This document shows, piece after piece, positions 7,427-16,539 of a stretch of DNA of 64,000 nucleotides; within the stretch, counting starts at the first letter, position 1; each line of letters begins with the position of its first letter. The stretch lies in NCBI RefSeq assembly GCF_001905795.1, contig NZ_LIXJ01000025.1:28425-92424 (forward strand). Direction: 5' to 3'. The notes under the pieces were generated by a model that made no database searches, had not been told where the DNA came from, and was given only the letters and a program-made list of their open reading frames with translations. This DNA is from Streptomyces sp. CB01580. Its GTDB lineage: Bacteria; Actinomycetota; Actinomycetes; Streptomycetales; Streptomycetaceae. The position numbers and the translations under genes are program-made.

Positions 7427-9523
7427 TCAGACGGCGCCCGCGGGGTGCCGGGCGCGGCTCACGTCGTACACCCCCGCCACGTCGCGCATCGCGCGCATCA
7501 GCGCCGGAAGTCCGGCGGCGTCGGGGAGTTCGAGCGTGTAGGTGTGCCGGACGCGCTGCTCACTGGGGGGTTCGACGGTGGCGGACACGACGGCCGCCCC
7601 CGCCGTCGCGATCGCCTCGGTGAGGTCGGCGAGCAGCCGGGGGCGGCCGAACGACTCGGCGACCAGCGTGACCCGGCACGCGGCCGCCTCGCCCCAGCGG
7701 ACGCCGACCGACGTCCGGCCGGTGGACCGCATCCGGGCCGCCCCGGGACACTCCCGCCGGTGCACGGTGACCGTGCCGCCGCGGACGACGAAGCCGGTGA
7801 CGTCGTCGGGGGGCACGGGGGTGCAGCAGCCCGCGAGGCGCACGGTGGCGTCCGGCCGGTCCACCACGGCGCCCGCGGTCGCAGGGGTCCCCTGGGGCTG
7901 CGGTTCGGGCCTGGGTCCGGACGGCCGGCCGCCGTGCGGTCCCTGGGGCGGCTCGGGGTGGGCTTCCAGCCAGCCGGCGATGGCGATCCGGGCCGCGGGG
8001 GTCCGGGCGTGGTCGAGCCAGGCGCGCGAGGGGCCGGAACCGGCGTCCTCGGCGAGCAGCGGCTGCACCGTGTCGCCGTCGCTCAGCATGGTGCCGAGGG
8101 TGGCGAGCCGGCCGTTGACCCGGGCGCCGACGCAGTTGTGCGCCCGGTCCCCGTACTGCGCGTAGGCGGCGTCGACGCAGCTGGCTCCGGCGGGCAGTCC
8201 GAGCGTGCCGCCGTCGGTGCGGAAGACCGTGATCTCTCCGTCCTGGGCGAGGTCGGCGCGGAGCGTGGTCCAGAACGTGTCGGGGTCCGGTGCCGACTGC
8301 TGCCACTGCAGGAGCCTGGACAGCCAGCCGGGCCGGGTCGGGTCGGCGCGTTCCCCGTCCGCGGGTTCGGCGGCCTGGGGTCCGAAGCCGCCGTCCGCCG
8401 CGTACGGGTTGCCGAGGGCGATGACGCCGGCTTCGGCGACCTTGTGCATCCGGTGCGTGCGGACGAGGACTTCGGCGACCGCGCCCTCGGGGCCGACGAC
8501 GGCGGTGTGCAGCGACTGGTAGAGGTTGAACTTGGGCGCGGCGACGAAGTCCTTGAACTCGGAGATCACCGGGGTGAAGCAGGTGTGCAGCTCGCCGAGC
8601 ACGGCGTAGCAGTCGGCGTCCTCACCGACGAGGACCAGCAGGCGTCCGAAGTCGGTGCCGCGCAGTTCGCCGCGTTTGGTCCTGACCCGGTGCACGGAGA
8701 AGTGGTGGCGCGGTCTGATGAGGACCTCGGCGGGGATGCCCGCCTCCCGCAGCACCGCCGCGACGTTCTCGGCGATGGGGGCGAGCGGGTCGGGTCCGGC
8801 GGCGGCGATCAACGCCCGGGTCCGTTCGTACTCCTCCGGGTGGAGGATCGCGAACACGAGGTCTTCGAGTTCGGTCTTGAGCACCTGCACGCCGAGCCGT
8901 TCGGCGAGCGGGATCAGCACGTCACGGGTGACCCGGGCGATCCTGGCCTGCTTCTCCGGGCGCATCACACCGAGGGTCCGCATGTTGTGGAGCCGGTCGG
9001 CGAGCTTGATCGACATCACCCGGACGTCGTCGCCGGTGGCCACCAGCATCTTGCGGAAGGTCTCGGGTTCGGCCGCCGCGCCGTAGTCGACCTTCTCCAG
9101 TTTGGTGACGCCGTCGACGAGGTAGCAGACCTCCTTGCCGAACTGCTCCCGCACCTGATCGAGCGTCACTTCGGTGTCCTCGACGGTGTCGTGGAGCAGC
9201 GAGGCGGTCAGTGTCGTGGTCTCGGCGCCGAGTTCGGCGAGGATCAGGGTGACGGCGAGGGGGTGCGTGATGTACGGCTCGCCGCTCTTGCGCATCTGCC
9301 CGCGGTGCGAGGACTCCGCGAGCAGATAGGCGCGGTGCAGGATGGAGAGGTCGGCATCGGGGTGGTGGGCGCGGTGCGCCTCGGCGACATGGCCGATCGC
9401 GTCGGGCAGTCGGTCACGGGGTACGGAGCCGAGGAGCGCGACGCGGCCGAGCCTGCGGAGGTCGATCCGGGGGCGGCCCCGCCTGCGGATGGGAGTACCA
9501 GGGTTGGCGGCCTCTGCGCTCAT
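7427..9523 (-). CDS. rshA: RelA/SpoT homologue RshA (ppGpp hydrolase, degenerate synthetase)
   Basis: 698-residue long RSH protein. The N-terminal HD hydrolase domain (about residues 55-200) is intact: GQMRKSGEPYITHPL, LLHDTVEDT and IKLADRLHNMRTL. The synthetase domain (about 235-370) is recognisable from FKDFVAAPKFNLYQSLHTAVVGPEG, but key positions differ from bifunctional Rel enzymes: the DLxGIR strand reads DFGRLLV (Arg lost), ExQIR reads EVLVRT (Gln lost) and the AExGxAAHW block reads AEAGVIALG. A TGS domain (about 430-490) and a C-terminal ACT-like domain follow. The ATG start has GGAGG 8 nt upstream. Position next to dapF and the M1 peptidase matches S. coelicolor rshA, distinct from the main relA. 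Hydrolase activity is likely; synthetase activity is doubtful. Confidence 0.88.
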   Translation of the reverse strand: MSAEAANPGTPIRRRGRPRIDLRRLGRVALLGSVPRDRLPDAIGHVAEAHRAHHPDADLSILHRAYLLAESSHRGQMRKSGEPYITHPLAVTLILAELGAETTTLTASLLHDTVEDTEVTLDQVREQFGKEVCYLVDGVTKLEKVDYGAAAEPETFRKMLVATGDDVRVMSIKLADRLHNMRTLGVMRPEKQARIARVTRDVLIPLAERLGVQVLKTELEDLVFAILHPEEYERTRALIAAAGPDPLAPIAENVAAVLREAGIPAEVLIRPRHHFSVHRVRTKRGELRGTDFGRLLVLVGEDADCYAVLGELHTCFTPVISEFKDFVAAPKFNLYQSLHTAVVGPEGAVAEVLVRTHRMHKVAEAGVIALGNPYAADGGFGPQAAEPADGERADPTRPGWLSRLLQWQQSAPDPDTFWTTLRADLAQDGEITVFRTDGGTLGLPAGASCVDAAYAQYGDRAHNCVGARVNGRLATLGTMLSDGDTVQPLLAEDAGSGPSRAWLDHARTPAARIAIAGWLEAHPEPPQGPHGGRPSGPRPEPQPQGTPATAGAVVDRPDATVRLAGCCTPVPPDDVTGFVVRGGTVTVHRRECPGAARMRSTGRTSVGVRWGEAAACRVTLVAESFGRPRLLADLTEAIATAGAAVVSATVEPPSEQRVRHTYTLELPDAAGLPALMRAMRDVAGVYDVSRARHPAGAV

Positions 9524-9751
9524 GGGGGGTACCTCCGGCGACGTCGACCGGCAGGGGTAAGGCGCGGTCGCACCTCCGGGCCGGTGCTTGATGCTACCGA
9601 GCCCACCACGTGGCGGAGTCCGCCTCTTGCCCAGCGTGAAACGGATCACCCATTCGAGCGAAGCCTTGGGCCTTGCCGTTTCGGTCATGTCAGGCATCGC
9701 CCGTACGCCACCGCCCGGCCGGTGCGCGGCGGTGGCGCCCGCTCGGGCCGT

Positions 9752-10624
9752 CTACGCGGGCCGGGCGGCGAGCCAGGCCGGATCGATGACGCCCTCGGCG
9801 ACGATCACGGCGGGACCGGTCATCTCGATCTCGCCGTCCGGGTGCTCGGTGATGACGAGCGTGCCGCCGGGCAGGTCGACCGTGTACGTGACCGGAGTAC
9901 CGGTCTGCGCGGGGTCGACGCCGTCCCTGCGGGCCGCGGCGACGGCGACGGCGCAGGCGCCCGTGCCGCAGGAGCGGGTCTCCCCCGAGCCGCGCTCGTG
10001 GACCCGCATGGCCACATGGCGGGGACCCCGGTCGACGACGAACTCGATGTTGACGTCGTCGGGGTAGACGGCCGCGGGGCTGTAGGACGGGGGGGCCAGC
10101 AGGGCGCCGGCGTGCTCCAGTTCGTCGACGAAGGCGACGGCGTGCGGATTGCCCATGTTCACGTTGCGGGCGTCCCAGCCGCGGCCGTCCACGGTGACCG
10201 TGACCCCGTCCTCGGGCAGGGTCGCGCGTCCCATGGAGACGGTGATGTCGCCGTCCTTGGCGATGTGCACCTTCTTGACGCCACCTCGGGTGGCGACGGC
10301 GAGGCCGCCCGCCTCGGCGTGGCCGGCGCGCTGCAGATAACGGGCGAAGACGCGTACGCCGTTGCCGCACATCTCGGCGACGGAGCCGTCGGCGTTGCGG
10401 TAGTCCATGAACCACTCGGCCTCGTCCGCCATGGCACGCGCCTCGGGATGCGCGGCGGACCGTACGACGTGCAGCAGCCCGTCCCCGCCGATACCGGCCC
10501 GGCGGTCGCACAGCCGGGCGACGACCGCCGGAGGCAGGTCCACGGCGTCGTCCGGGTCGGGAACGATCACGAAGTCGTTCTCGGTGCCGTGGCCCTTGAG
10601 GAAGGTGATCTGCGAGGTGGTCAC
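9752..10624 (-). CDS. dapF: Diaminopimelate epimerase DapF
   Basis: 290 residues, normal length. It interconverts LL- and meso-diaminopimelate for lysine and peptidoglycan. Both catalytic cysteines are present: the first in EMCGNGVRVFARY (about residue 86), the second in SCGTGACAVA (about residue 219). KGHGTENDFV at the N-terminus is typical. The GTG start (VTTSQITF) is chosen by homology; no good ribosome site precedes it, so translation may be leaderless or coupled to the upstream gene. Streptomyces use LL-DAP in peptidoglycan, so this enzyme is needed mainly for lysine supply and balance. Confidence 0.95.
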   Translation of the reverse strand: MTTSQITFLKGHGTENDFVIVPDPDDAVDLPPAVVARLCDRRAGIGGDGLLHVVRSAAHPEARAMADEAEWFMDYRNADGSVAEMCGNGVRVFARYLQRAGHAEAGGLAVATRGGVKKVHIAKDGDITVSMGRATLPEDGVTVTVDGRGWDARNVNMGNPHAVAFVDELEHAGALLAPPSYSPAAVYPDDVNIEFVVDRGPRHVAMRVHERGSGETRSCGTGACAVAVAAARRDGVDPAQTGTPVTYTVDLPGGTLVITEHPDGEIEMTGPAVIVAEGVIDPAWLAARPA

Positions 10625-10745
10625 AGGGCAACTGTACGAGGCGGCGGCGACGCCCGCCGGAACCGGGCCGGGCGGAGCGCCGGGGCGGGTCGGGCACGGG
10701 ACGCGGCCGGTCACCGGGCAGCGCCGGAGGGGCCGTCGGAGCAGG

Positions 10746-11231
10746 TCAGCGGAGCCGGGCCACGCGCCCGACGGCCAGGGCGACCAGGACGAGGCAGACG
10801 GCGACGTACAGGGCGACCACACGCCAGTCGGGCCGTTCGCCCGTGCCCCGCTGCGGCAGTCCGGGCCAGGTGTAGCCGACACGGCGGGCGGCCATCATGC
10901 CCCAGCCCGCGGCACAACCGCTGATCAGCAGGCCCAGCATGGCGACGACCGCGCCGCCGTCGCCGAACTCGAAGGCGAGCGGGAAGGCGAACATCAGCGA
11001 GCCCAGCGCGGCGAGCACGACGATGGGCGCGAGCTGCCAGATGCGCATCCGCCGGGCGGGCCGCAGCTCGACCTCGACCTCGGCGGGCACGTCGAGTTCG
11101 TCGGGCCCGTCGGGGCTCAGACGCCCCGGTTCGTGGCCCGTCCCATGCGCCGTCGCGTGCCCCTGGTCGTGCGCGGGCGCGTGTCGCGTGTCCGGTGCGT
11201 CGTCTTCCGTGTCGCGAGGGCCGGCCTCCAT
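10746..11231 (-). CDS. Small conserved membrane protein
   Basis: 161 residues, no function recognised. A charged, His/Asp-rich N-terminal half (about residues 1-70) precedes three predicted membrane helices: IWQLAPIVVLAALGSLMFAF, GGAVVAMLGLLISGCAAGW and VVALYVAVCLVLVALAVG. The ATG start is supported by GGGAGG about 9 nt upstream; a GTG 23 codons earlier has no ribosome site. It sits between miaA and dapF on the same strand with about 110-120 nt on each side, as I recall for other Streptomyces. Confidence 0.7.
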   Translation of the reverse strand: MEAGPRDTEDDAPDTRHAPAHDQGHATAHGTGHEPGRLSPDGPDELDVPAEVEVELRPARRMRIWQLAPIVVLAALGSLMFAFPLAFEFGDGGAVVAMLGLLISGCAAGWGMMAARRVGYTWPGLPQRGTGERPDWRVVALYVAVCLVLVALAVGRVARLR

Positions 11232-11338
11232 CGCCACGCGCCCTCCCAACTCGGACTCCACTGATCGATCGATGCTCGATGATGGCACGCCCCGAGGCAC
11301 CGGAATGACGGGCGGGGCGTCCCGATGCCATCACGTGA

Positions 11339-12277
11339 TCAGGCTGTGACCGCTCGTTCGACCAACGCCAGAGCCTGGTGCGGGAGTTCCCCGCGGTCCT
11401 GGGCGGCACCGCTCAGCCAATGGACCCGCGCGTCGCGGCGGAACCACGAGTCCTGACGGCGCGCGAATCGTTTGGTGGCGCGAATCGTCTCGGCACGCGC
11501 CTCCTCCTCCGTGCATTCCCCGGCCAGCGCGGCCAGCACCTGCTGGTAGCCGAGCGCCCGGGACGCGGTCAGCCCGTCGCGCAGACCGCGCGCCTCCAGG
11601 TCGCGCACCTCGTCGACGAGTCCGGCCTCCCACATCCGGTCCACCCGCAGGGCGATGCGTTCGTCGAGTTCGGGACGGGCCACGTCGACGCCGATCTGGA
11701 CGGTGTCGTACACCGCATCGTTACCCGGAAGGTTGGCGGTGAAGGGCCTGCCGGTGATCTCGATGACTTCGAGGGCCCGGACGATCCTCCGGCCGTTGCC
11801 CGGCAGGATGGCCCGGCCCGCCTCGGGGTCGGCGGCGGCGAGCCGGGCGTGCAGTGCCCCGGGACCGCGCTCGGTCAGCTCCTCCTCCAGCCTGGCCCGC
11901 ACCTCCGGATCCGTGCCGGGGAACTCCAGGGCGTCGATGGCACCCTTCACGTAGAGACCGGAGCCGCCGACCAGGACGGGGGTGCGCCCTGCCGCGAGCA
12001 GTCGGTCGATCTCCCCGCGGGCCAGTCGCTGGTACTCGGCGACGCTGGCGGTCTCCGTGACGTCCCAGATGTCCAGCAGGTGGTGCGGGACGTCCCCGCG
12101 CTCGGGGAGCGTCAGCTTCGCGGTGCCGATGTCCATGCCCCGGTAGAGCTGCATGGAGTCGGCATTGACCACTTCGCCGTCGAGCCGCTGAGCGAGGAAC
12201 ACCCCCAGATCGGACTTTCCGGCAGCGGTGGGGCCGACGACGGTGATGACCCGCGGTGCGGGAGCTGAGCTTGTCAC
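11339..12277 (-). CDS. miaA: tRNA dimethylallyltransferase MiaA
   Basis: 312 residues. Transfers a dimethylallyl group to N6 of A37 in tRNAs that read UNN codons, the first step toward ms2i6A (MiaB, also in this window, does the next). Walker A GPTAAGKSD at residues 15-23, catalytic-site DSMQLYRGMDIGTAK, and GGSGLYVKGAIDAL, RRQDSWFRRD near the C-terminus are all family signatures. Start is GTG. In Streptomyces, A37 modification matters for UUA-rich control genes such as bldA targets, so miaA has developmental weight. Confidence 0.96.
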   Translation of the reverse strand: MTSSAPAPRVITVVGPTAAGKSDLGVFLAQRLDGEVVNADSMQLYRGMDIGTAKLTLPERGDVPHHLLDIWDVTETASVAEYQRLARGEIDRLLAAGRTPVLVGGSGLYVKGAIDALEFPGTDPEVRARLEEELTERGPGALHARLAAADPEAGRAILPGNGRRIVRALEVIEITGRPFTANLPGNDAVYDTVQIGVDVARPELDERIALRVDRMWEAGLVDEVRDLEARGLRDGLTASRALGYQQVLAALAGECTEEEARAETIRATKRFARRQDSWFRRDARVHWLSGAAQDRGELPHQALALVERAVTA

Positions 12278-12514
12278 CGCCCCAGTCTCGCAAACCTTCC
12301 GCCGTGTTCCCGAACGAGTGCGGCGGCCCGGGGCGGGCGCCGGTCCTGCGGCGCCGAACGGAGCGAATCCTCGCTCACACCAGTAGAATTTGTACGTGAA
12401 TACGGGCGTTTTTCATGGTTTGGAATTCGACTGCGGAGCCGGTGGGCGAAGTGGTCGGCGGCCGGACCGGACAGAACGCCCGGCCATGGTTTCTTCCAGC
12501 AGGGAAGGTGCCCG

Positions 12515-12787
12515 ATGGGCTTCCTGGACACTTTGAAGGCCAAGCTGAGCCCCGCCAGGGAAAAGGTCGGCGAACTCGCGCATCAGCACGGGGACAAGAT
12601 CGACCACGGACTCGACAAGGCGGCACGGACGGTCGACGAAAAGACCAAGGGCAAGTACAGCGAGAAGATCGAGTCCGGCACGAGAAAGGCCAAGGAAGCG
12701 GTCGACCGCCTGTCCCACAAGCACGAGGACGGTGCGCCCGAGCGCGGGGACGACACGCCGCCGAGCGCGCCACCGCCCGCTTCGTGA
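12515..12787 (+). CDS. Antitoxin-like protein (MT0933/Rv0909 family)
   Basis: 90-residue highly charged protein, MGFLDTLKAKLSPAREKVGE at the start and a Lys/Asp/Glu-rich heptad-like middle (HGDKIDHGLDKAARTVDEKTKGKY), then a disordered Pro-rich tail. This matches the MT0933-like antitoxin family named from mycobacteria. No toxin gene is adjacent, so it appears as an orphan; the family label may not reflect a real toxin-antitoxin role. Upstream GCAGGGAAGGTGCCCG provides a ribosome site. Neighbours are miaA (divergent) and a dioxygenase-like gene (convergent). Confidence 0.75.
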   Translation: MGFLDTLKAKLSPAREKVGELAHQHGDKIDHGLDKAARTVDEKTKGKYSEKIESGTRKAKEAVDRLSHKHEDGAPERGDDTPPSAPPPAS

Positions 12788-12852
12788 CACTCGGCCGCTT
12801 CGTGGCGTCCCGCCGACGGGGACGTCCGGCGGGACGGGAGAACCGCGCCGAC

Positions 12853-12888
12853 GGGCGGCCGCGCGGTGCGAGGACCGCACGGCCGCCC
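12853..12888. terminator. Hairpin between convergent genes
   Basis: GGGCGGCCG and CGGCCGCCC arms with an inner imperfectly paired GCGGT/ACCGC extension and an 8-nt loop. Lies between the antitoxin-like gene and the convergent dioxygenase-like gene, so it can end both transcripts. Confidence 0.65.
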
Positions 12889-12962
12889 GCCGCACGCGTG
12901 CCTCCGTGCGGTGCCCTCCCGGTACGGATCCCGGGGCCCGGCGGACGGCTCCCGTCGGGGTC

Positions 12963-13676
12963 TCAGGACCAGGCGGCGACCATGTAGCCGACGCCGTACG
13001 GGGCGTCGTCGTAGAGCAGCCGCCCGCTCAGGTCGGCCCTTTCGGCCGCGCCCGCCAGGACCTGCCACGGCGCGCGGCCGGCCGCCTTCAGTTCGTATGC
13101 GAGCGACGCGTCCAATGCGACCAGGGCACCGGGATCGGCCGCGCCCAGGGCGCGCGCGGCGGCGGCGTCGAACGCCTCTGCGCGCTCGTCCAGGTAGCCG
13201 GGGGCCTTGAGCGTGCGGCAGGCGCTGCCGTCGCCCATCACCAGCAGCGCCACCCGGTCCGCCCGGGCGGCCAGGTCCCGCCCCGAGCTCACGCAGCGTT
13301 CGGTCTCCAGGGGCTCCCCCACGCCGAGACCTTCGACGGGTGCGTCCGACCAGCGTGCGTCGGCGAGCAGCCAGGCGCCCACGGCCAGGGACGGCGGCAG
13401 CGGACGGTCCGCCACCCGCCCCAGGTCGCGCCCGAGCCGTACGCCGAGGTCGACGCCGAAGCCCCGGAACGTGGCGGTGGCACCCTCGGAGTGCGGTCCC
13501 CGGCCCGCGTGGGCGGCGGGCCCGACCACGATCAACAGGTCGGGCCGGGCGGTGGCGAGCACGTCCACGGCATCGGCGCACGCCTTCCGCAGCGCGTCGA
13601 GCTCGGGCGCGGCACCGGCGGCGACCTCGGGTACCAGCAGGGGCGGACAGGGGCAGACTGCGGCGGCGACAAGCAT
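12963..13676 (-). CDS. Class III extradiol dioxygenase-like (LigB fold) protein
   Basis: 237 residues starting MLVAAAVCPCPPLLVPE. The opening PCPPLLVPEV, the DLLIVVGPAAHAG segment and VMGDGSA resemble the subunit-B-like fold of class III extradiol ring-cleavage dioxygenases. However, the usual pair of iron-binding His residues near the N-terminus is not obvious, so activity as a dioxygenase is uncertain. In Streptomyces this gene is regularly found beside miaA-miaB. The ATG at residue 10 of a longer frame is taken as start because it matches the conserved N-terminus. Function unknown. Confidence 0.7.
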   Translation of the reverse strand: MLVAAAVCPCPPLLVPEVAAGAAPELDALRKACADAVDVLATARPDLLIVVGPAAHAGRGPHSEGATATFRGFGVDLGVRLGRDLGRVADRPLPPSLAVGAWLLADARWSDAPVEGLGVGEPLETERCVSSGRDLAARADRVALLVMGDGSACRTLKAPGYLDERAEAFDAAAARALGAADPGALVALDASLAYELKAAGRAPWQVLAGAAERADLSGRLLYDDAPYGVGYMVAAWS

Positions 13677-13795
13677 GGTCGGCAGCGTACTGCGTGAGCA
13701 CACGACTCCGGCCGGCCGTCGCCGCCCCGCGGCCGGTCCGCCGTCATCGCCGGAGCGGGCGGGCGCCGGGCTCAGGGAGGTCGCCCGACACGCTC

Positions 13796-15325
13796 TCAGT
13801 CGCAGCCGCAGCCGGGGGCCGCCGCGGCCGGCAGCGGGGCCGGGGCGCCGATGCCGGGCAGCCCCAGCATCACTCCGGCCGGCTTGGCCGCCTCGGCGGC
13901 GTTGCGCTTCTCCCAGGCGTCGCCGGCCCGGGTCCGCCGCACGCCCACCGCGGGTCCCTCGGCGAGCAGGTGGTGCGGGGCCGCGTACGTGACCTCCACC
14001 GTCACCACGTCGCCCGGGCGCACCTCCTCGTCGGGCTTGGTGAAGTGGACCAGGCGGTTGTCGGGGGCGCGGCCGGAGAGGCGGTGCGTGGCGCCGTCCT
14101 TGCGGCCCTCGCCCTCCGCGACCATGATCTCCAGCGTCCGGCCGACCTGCTTCTTGTTCTCCTCCCAGGAGATCTCCTCCTGGAGGGCGGACAGGCGCAT
14201 GTAGCGCTCCTGGACGACCTCCTTGGGGATCTGCCCCTCCATCTCGGCGGCCGGGGTCCCGGGGCGCTTGGAGTACTGGAAGGTGAAGGCGTTGGCGAAG
14301 CGCGCCTCGCGGACCACGTGCAGGGTCTGCTCGAAGTCCTCCTCGGTCTCACCGGGGAAGCCCACGATGATGTCGGTGGAGATGGCGGCGTCCGGCATCG
14401 CGGCGCGCACCTTCTCGATGATGCCGAGGAAGCGCTCCTGGCGGTACGAGCGGCGCATCGCCCTGAGCACGGTGTCCGAGCCGGACTGCAGCGGCATGTG
14501 CAGCTGGGGCATCACGTTGGGCGTCTCGGCCATGGCCGCGATCACGTCGTCCGTGAAGTCGCGCGGGTGCGGGGAGGTGAAGCGGACCCGTTCCAGGCCC
14601 TCGATCGTCCCGCAGACGCGCAGCAGCTTGGAGAACGCCTCCCGGTCGCCGATGTCCGAGCCGTACGCGTTCACGTTCTGGCCGAGCAGGGTGATCTCCG
14701 AGACGCCCTCGGCGACCAGTGCCTCGATCTCGGCGAGGATGTCGCCGGTGCGGCGGTCCTTCTCCTTGCCGCGCAGCGCCGGAACGATGCAGAAGGTGCA
14801 GGTGTTGTTGCAGCCGACGGAGATGGAGACCCACGCCGCGTAGGCGGACTCGCGACGCGTGGGCAGGGTGGAGGGGAACGCCTCCAGGGACTCGGCGATC
14901 TCGATCTGGGCCTCCTCCTGGACGCGGGCGCGCTCCAGCAGCACCGGCAGCTTGCCGATGTTGTGCGTGCCGAAGACGACGTCCACCCAGGGGGCCCGCT
15001 CGACGATGGTGGCCCGGTCCTTCTGCGCCAGACAGCCGCCGACGGCGATCTGCATGCCGGGGCGCCTGGCCTTCATCGGGGCGAGCCTGCCGAGGTTGCC
15101 GTAGAGCTTGTTGTCGGCGTTCTCCCGCACCGCGCACGTGTTGAAGACGACGACGTCGGCGTCCCCGTCGGAGCCCTCGGCTGCCCGCACGTAACCCGCG
15201 CCCTCCAGCAGACCGGACAACCGCTCGGAGTCGTGGACGTTCATCTGGCACCCGTAGGTGCGGATTTCGTAGCTCTTGGGTGCTTGGACGTCCACTGCGA
15301 GGCTCCGGTCGCTGCTGCTGGTCAT
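13796..15325 (-). CDS. miaB: tRNA-2-methylthio-N6-dimethylallyladenosine synthase MiaB
   Basis: 509 residues. Radical-SAM methylthiotransferase that adds a methylthio group to i6A37 made by MiaA. Seen in order: the UPF0004 domain with YGCQMNVHDSE, NTCAVRENAD and GGCLAQ (the three Cys of the auxiliary 4Fe-4S cluster), the radical-SAM CNNTCTFC triad near residue 172, and a C-terminal TRAM domain (about 400-465). A CGCD tail ends the protein. Start ATG is 88 nt from the divergent TAXI gene. Confidence 0.96.
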   Translation of the reverse strand: MTSSSDRSLAVDVQAPKSYEIRTYGCQMNVHDSERLSGLLEGAGYVRAAEGSDGDADVVVFNTCAVRENADNKLYGNLGRLAPMKARRPGMQIAVGGCLAQKDRATIVERAPWVDVVFGTHNIGKLPVLLERARVQEEAQIEIAESLEAFPSTLPTRRESAYAAWVSISVGCNNTCTFCIVPALRGKEKDRRTGDILAEIEALVAEGVSEITLLGQNVNAYGSDIGDREAFSKLLRVCGTIEGLERVRFTSPHPRDFTDDVIAAMAETPNVMPQLHMPLQSGSDTVLRAMRRSYRQERFLGIIEKVRAAMPDAAISTDIIVGFPGETEEDFEQTLHVVREARFANAFTFQYSKRPGTPAAEMEGQIPKEVVQERYMRLSALQEEISWEENKKQVGRTLEIMVAEGEGRKDGATHRLSGRAPDNRLVHFTKPDEEVRPGDVVTVEVTYAAPHHLLAEGPAVGVRRTRAGDAWEKRNAAEAAKPAGVMLGLPGIGAPAPLPAAAAPGCGCD

Positions 15326-15413
15326 CCCTCAAGGGTAGGCGGTCCCGGGAGCGCTTCCCGCTCCGGAGCCCCGGCCCTGGTCATCGCGGGGACGGGCTGG
15401 CAGGATCGCCGCC

Positions 15414-16412
15414 ATGCTCCAGGCACTCTCCCGTATCGGCCGCCGGCGCGCCTTCCGGGCGGGTGCCGTCCTCGTCGTCGTGCTCGGGCTGTTGCTGTGG
15501 TGGCTGCTGCCGCTCGGGAAGCCGGTGCCGAGCGGGACGCTGACGTTCAGCACCGGGGTGCGCAGCGGGGTCTACCAGCGCTACGGCGAGCGGCTGATGG
15601 GCGACCTCGCCAGGGATCTGCCGCAGGTGTCGATCCGGCTGCGGACCAGTGAGGGTTCCCAGCAGAACATCGCGCGGGTGGCGACCGGGAAGGCCGACTT
15701 CACCATCGCCACCGCCGACGCCCTCGCCACCTATCTGCGCGACCACGGTCCGGGCGCCGACCGGTTGCGGGGCTGCGTGCGGCTGTACGACGACTACATC
15801 CAGCTGGTGGTGCCCCGGGACTCGCCGGTGCGCCAGGTCTCCGACCTGCGCGGCCTGCGCATCGGGGTGGGGCAGCCGGGATCGGGGGTGCGGCTGGTGG
15901 CCGACCGCGTGCTGGCGGCCGCCGGACTGGACCCGAACGACGATGTGACACCGGTGCCCGACGGCATCGACACCATGCCGAGGCAGCTGGAGACCGACCG
16001 GCTCGACGCCTTCTTCTGGTCGGGCGGACTGCCCACCTCCGCCGTGCAGGAGCTGTCGGACCGGTTCGCGGTCCGGCTGGTGCCGCTGGAGGCGTCGCTG
16101 GTCAAGGAGCTCCAGGCGGTGGGCGGGGCCGCCCGCCACTACCGGTCGGCCATGATGCCCGCCGACGCCTACCGCAACGCGCAGCAGGGTCAGGCGGTGC
16201 CGACACTGGCGATCGCCAATGTCCTGGTGACCACCGACCGCACGGATCCGTCGATGACCGCGGCGTTCACCCGGACCGTGATCGACAGCCGGGACCGGAT
16301 CGGGCGCGAGGTGCACGCGGCCCAACTGGTGGACCTGCGGACGGCGATCTATACCGATCCGTTGCCGTTGCACGAAGGGGCCAAGCAGTACTACCGCTCG
16401 GTCAAGCCGTGA
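15414..16412 (+). CDS. TAXI-family solute-binding protein
   Basis: 332 residues. After a basic N-terminus there is one hydrophobic segment (about residues 18-35, AGAVLVVVLGLLLWWLLPLG) acting as signal or anchor. The mature part has the TAXI TRAP-transporter binding-protein pattern: FSTGVRSGVYQRYGE, RTSEGSQQNIARVATGKADF, LYDDYIQLVVPRDSP, GLRIGVGQPGSGVR and FFWSGGLPT. TAXI proteins normally feed a TRAP permease, usually for dicarboxylates or glutamate-like compounds. No TRAP membrane subunit lies in the window, so it is an orphan here. Interestingly the next locus senses and imports glutamate, but a link is speculative. Confidence 0.82.
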   Translation: MLQALSRIGRRRAFRAGAVLVVVLGLLLWWLLPLGKPVPSGTLTFSTGVRSGVYQRYGERLMGDLARDLPQVSIRLRTSEGSQQNIARVATGKADFTIATADALATYLRDHGPGADRLRGCVRLYDDYIQLVVPRDSPVRQVSDLRGLRIGVGQPGSGVRLVADRVLAAAGLDPNDDVTPVPDGIDTMPRQLETDRLDAFFWSGGLPTSAVQELSDRFAVRLVPLEASLVKELQAVGGAARHYRSAMMPADAYRNAQQGQAVPTLAIANVLVTTDRTDPSMTAAFTRTVIDSRDRIGREVHAAQLVDLRTAIYTDPLPLHEGAKQYYRSVKP

Positions 16413-16539
16413 CCGGTGGTGCGTAGTGCGTGGTCCGTGCCCCTCGGTCCGTGACGCGCGCCGGCTCGTACACGGGTCCCGCCCGGCGGCGACCTGGTCG
16501 TACCCGGTCGTGCCGTGACCGCGCACACGGTACGGCCGC

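Noticed and set aside
5699..10924. A 1,741-codon plus-strand frame across hflX upstream region, M1 peptidase, rshA and dapF
   Set aside because: Antisense shadow of several certain genes; no domain recognised.
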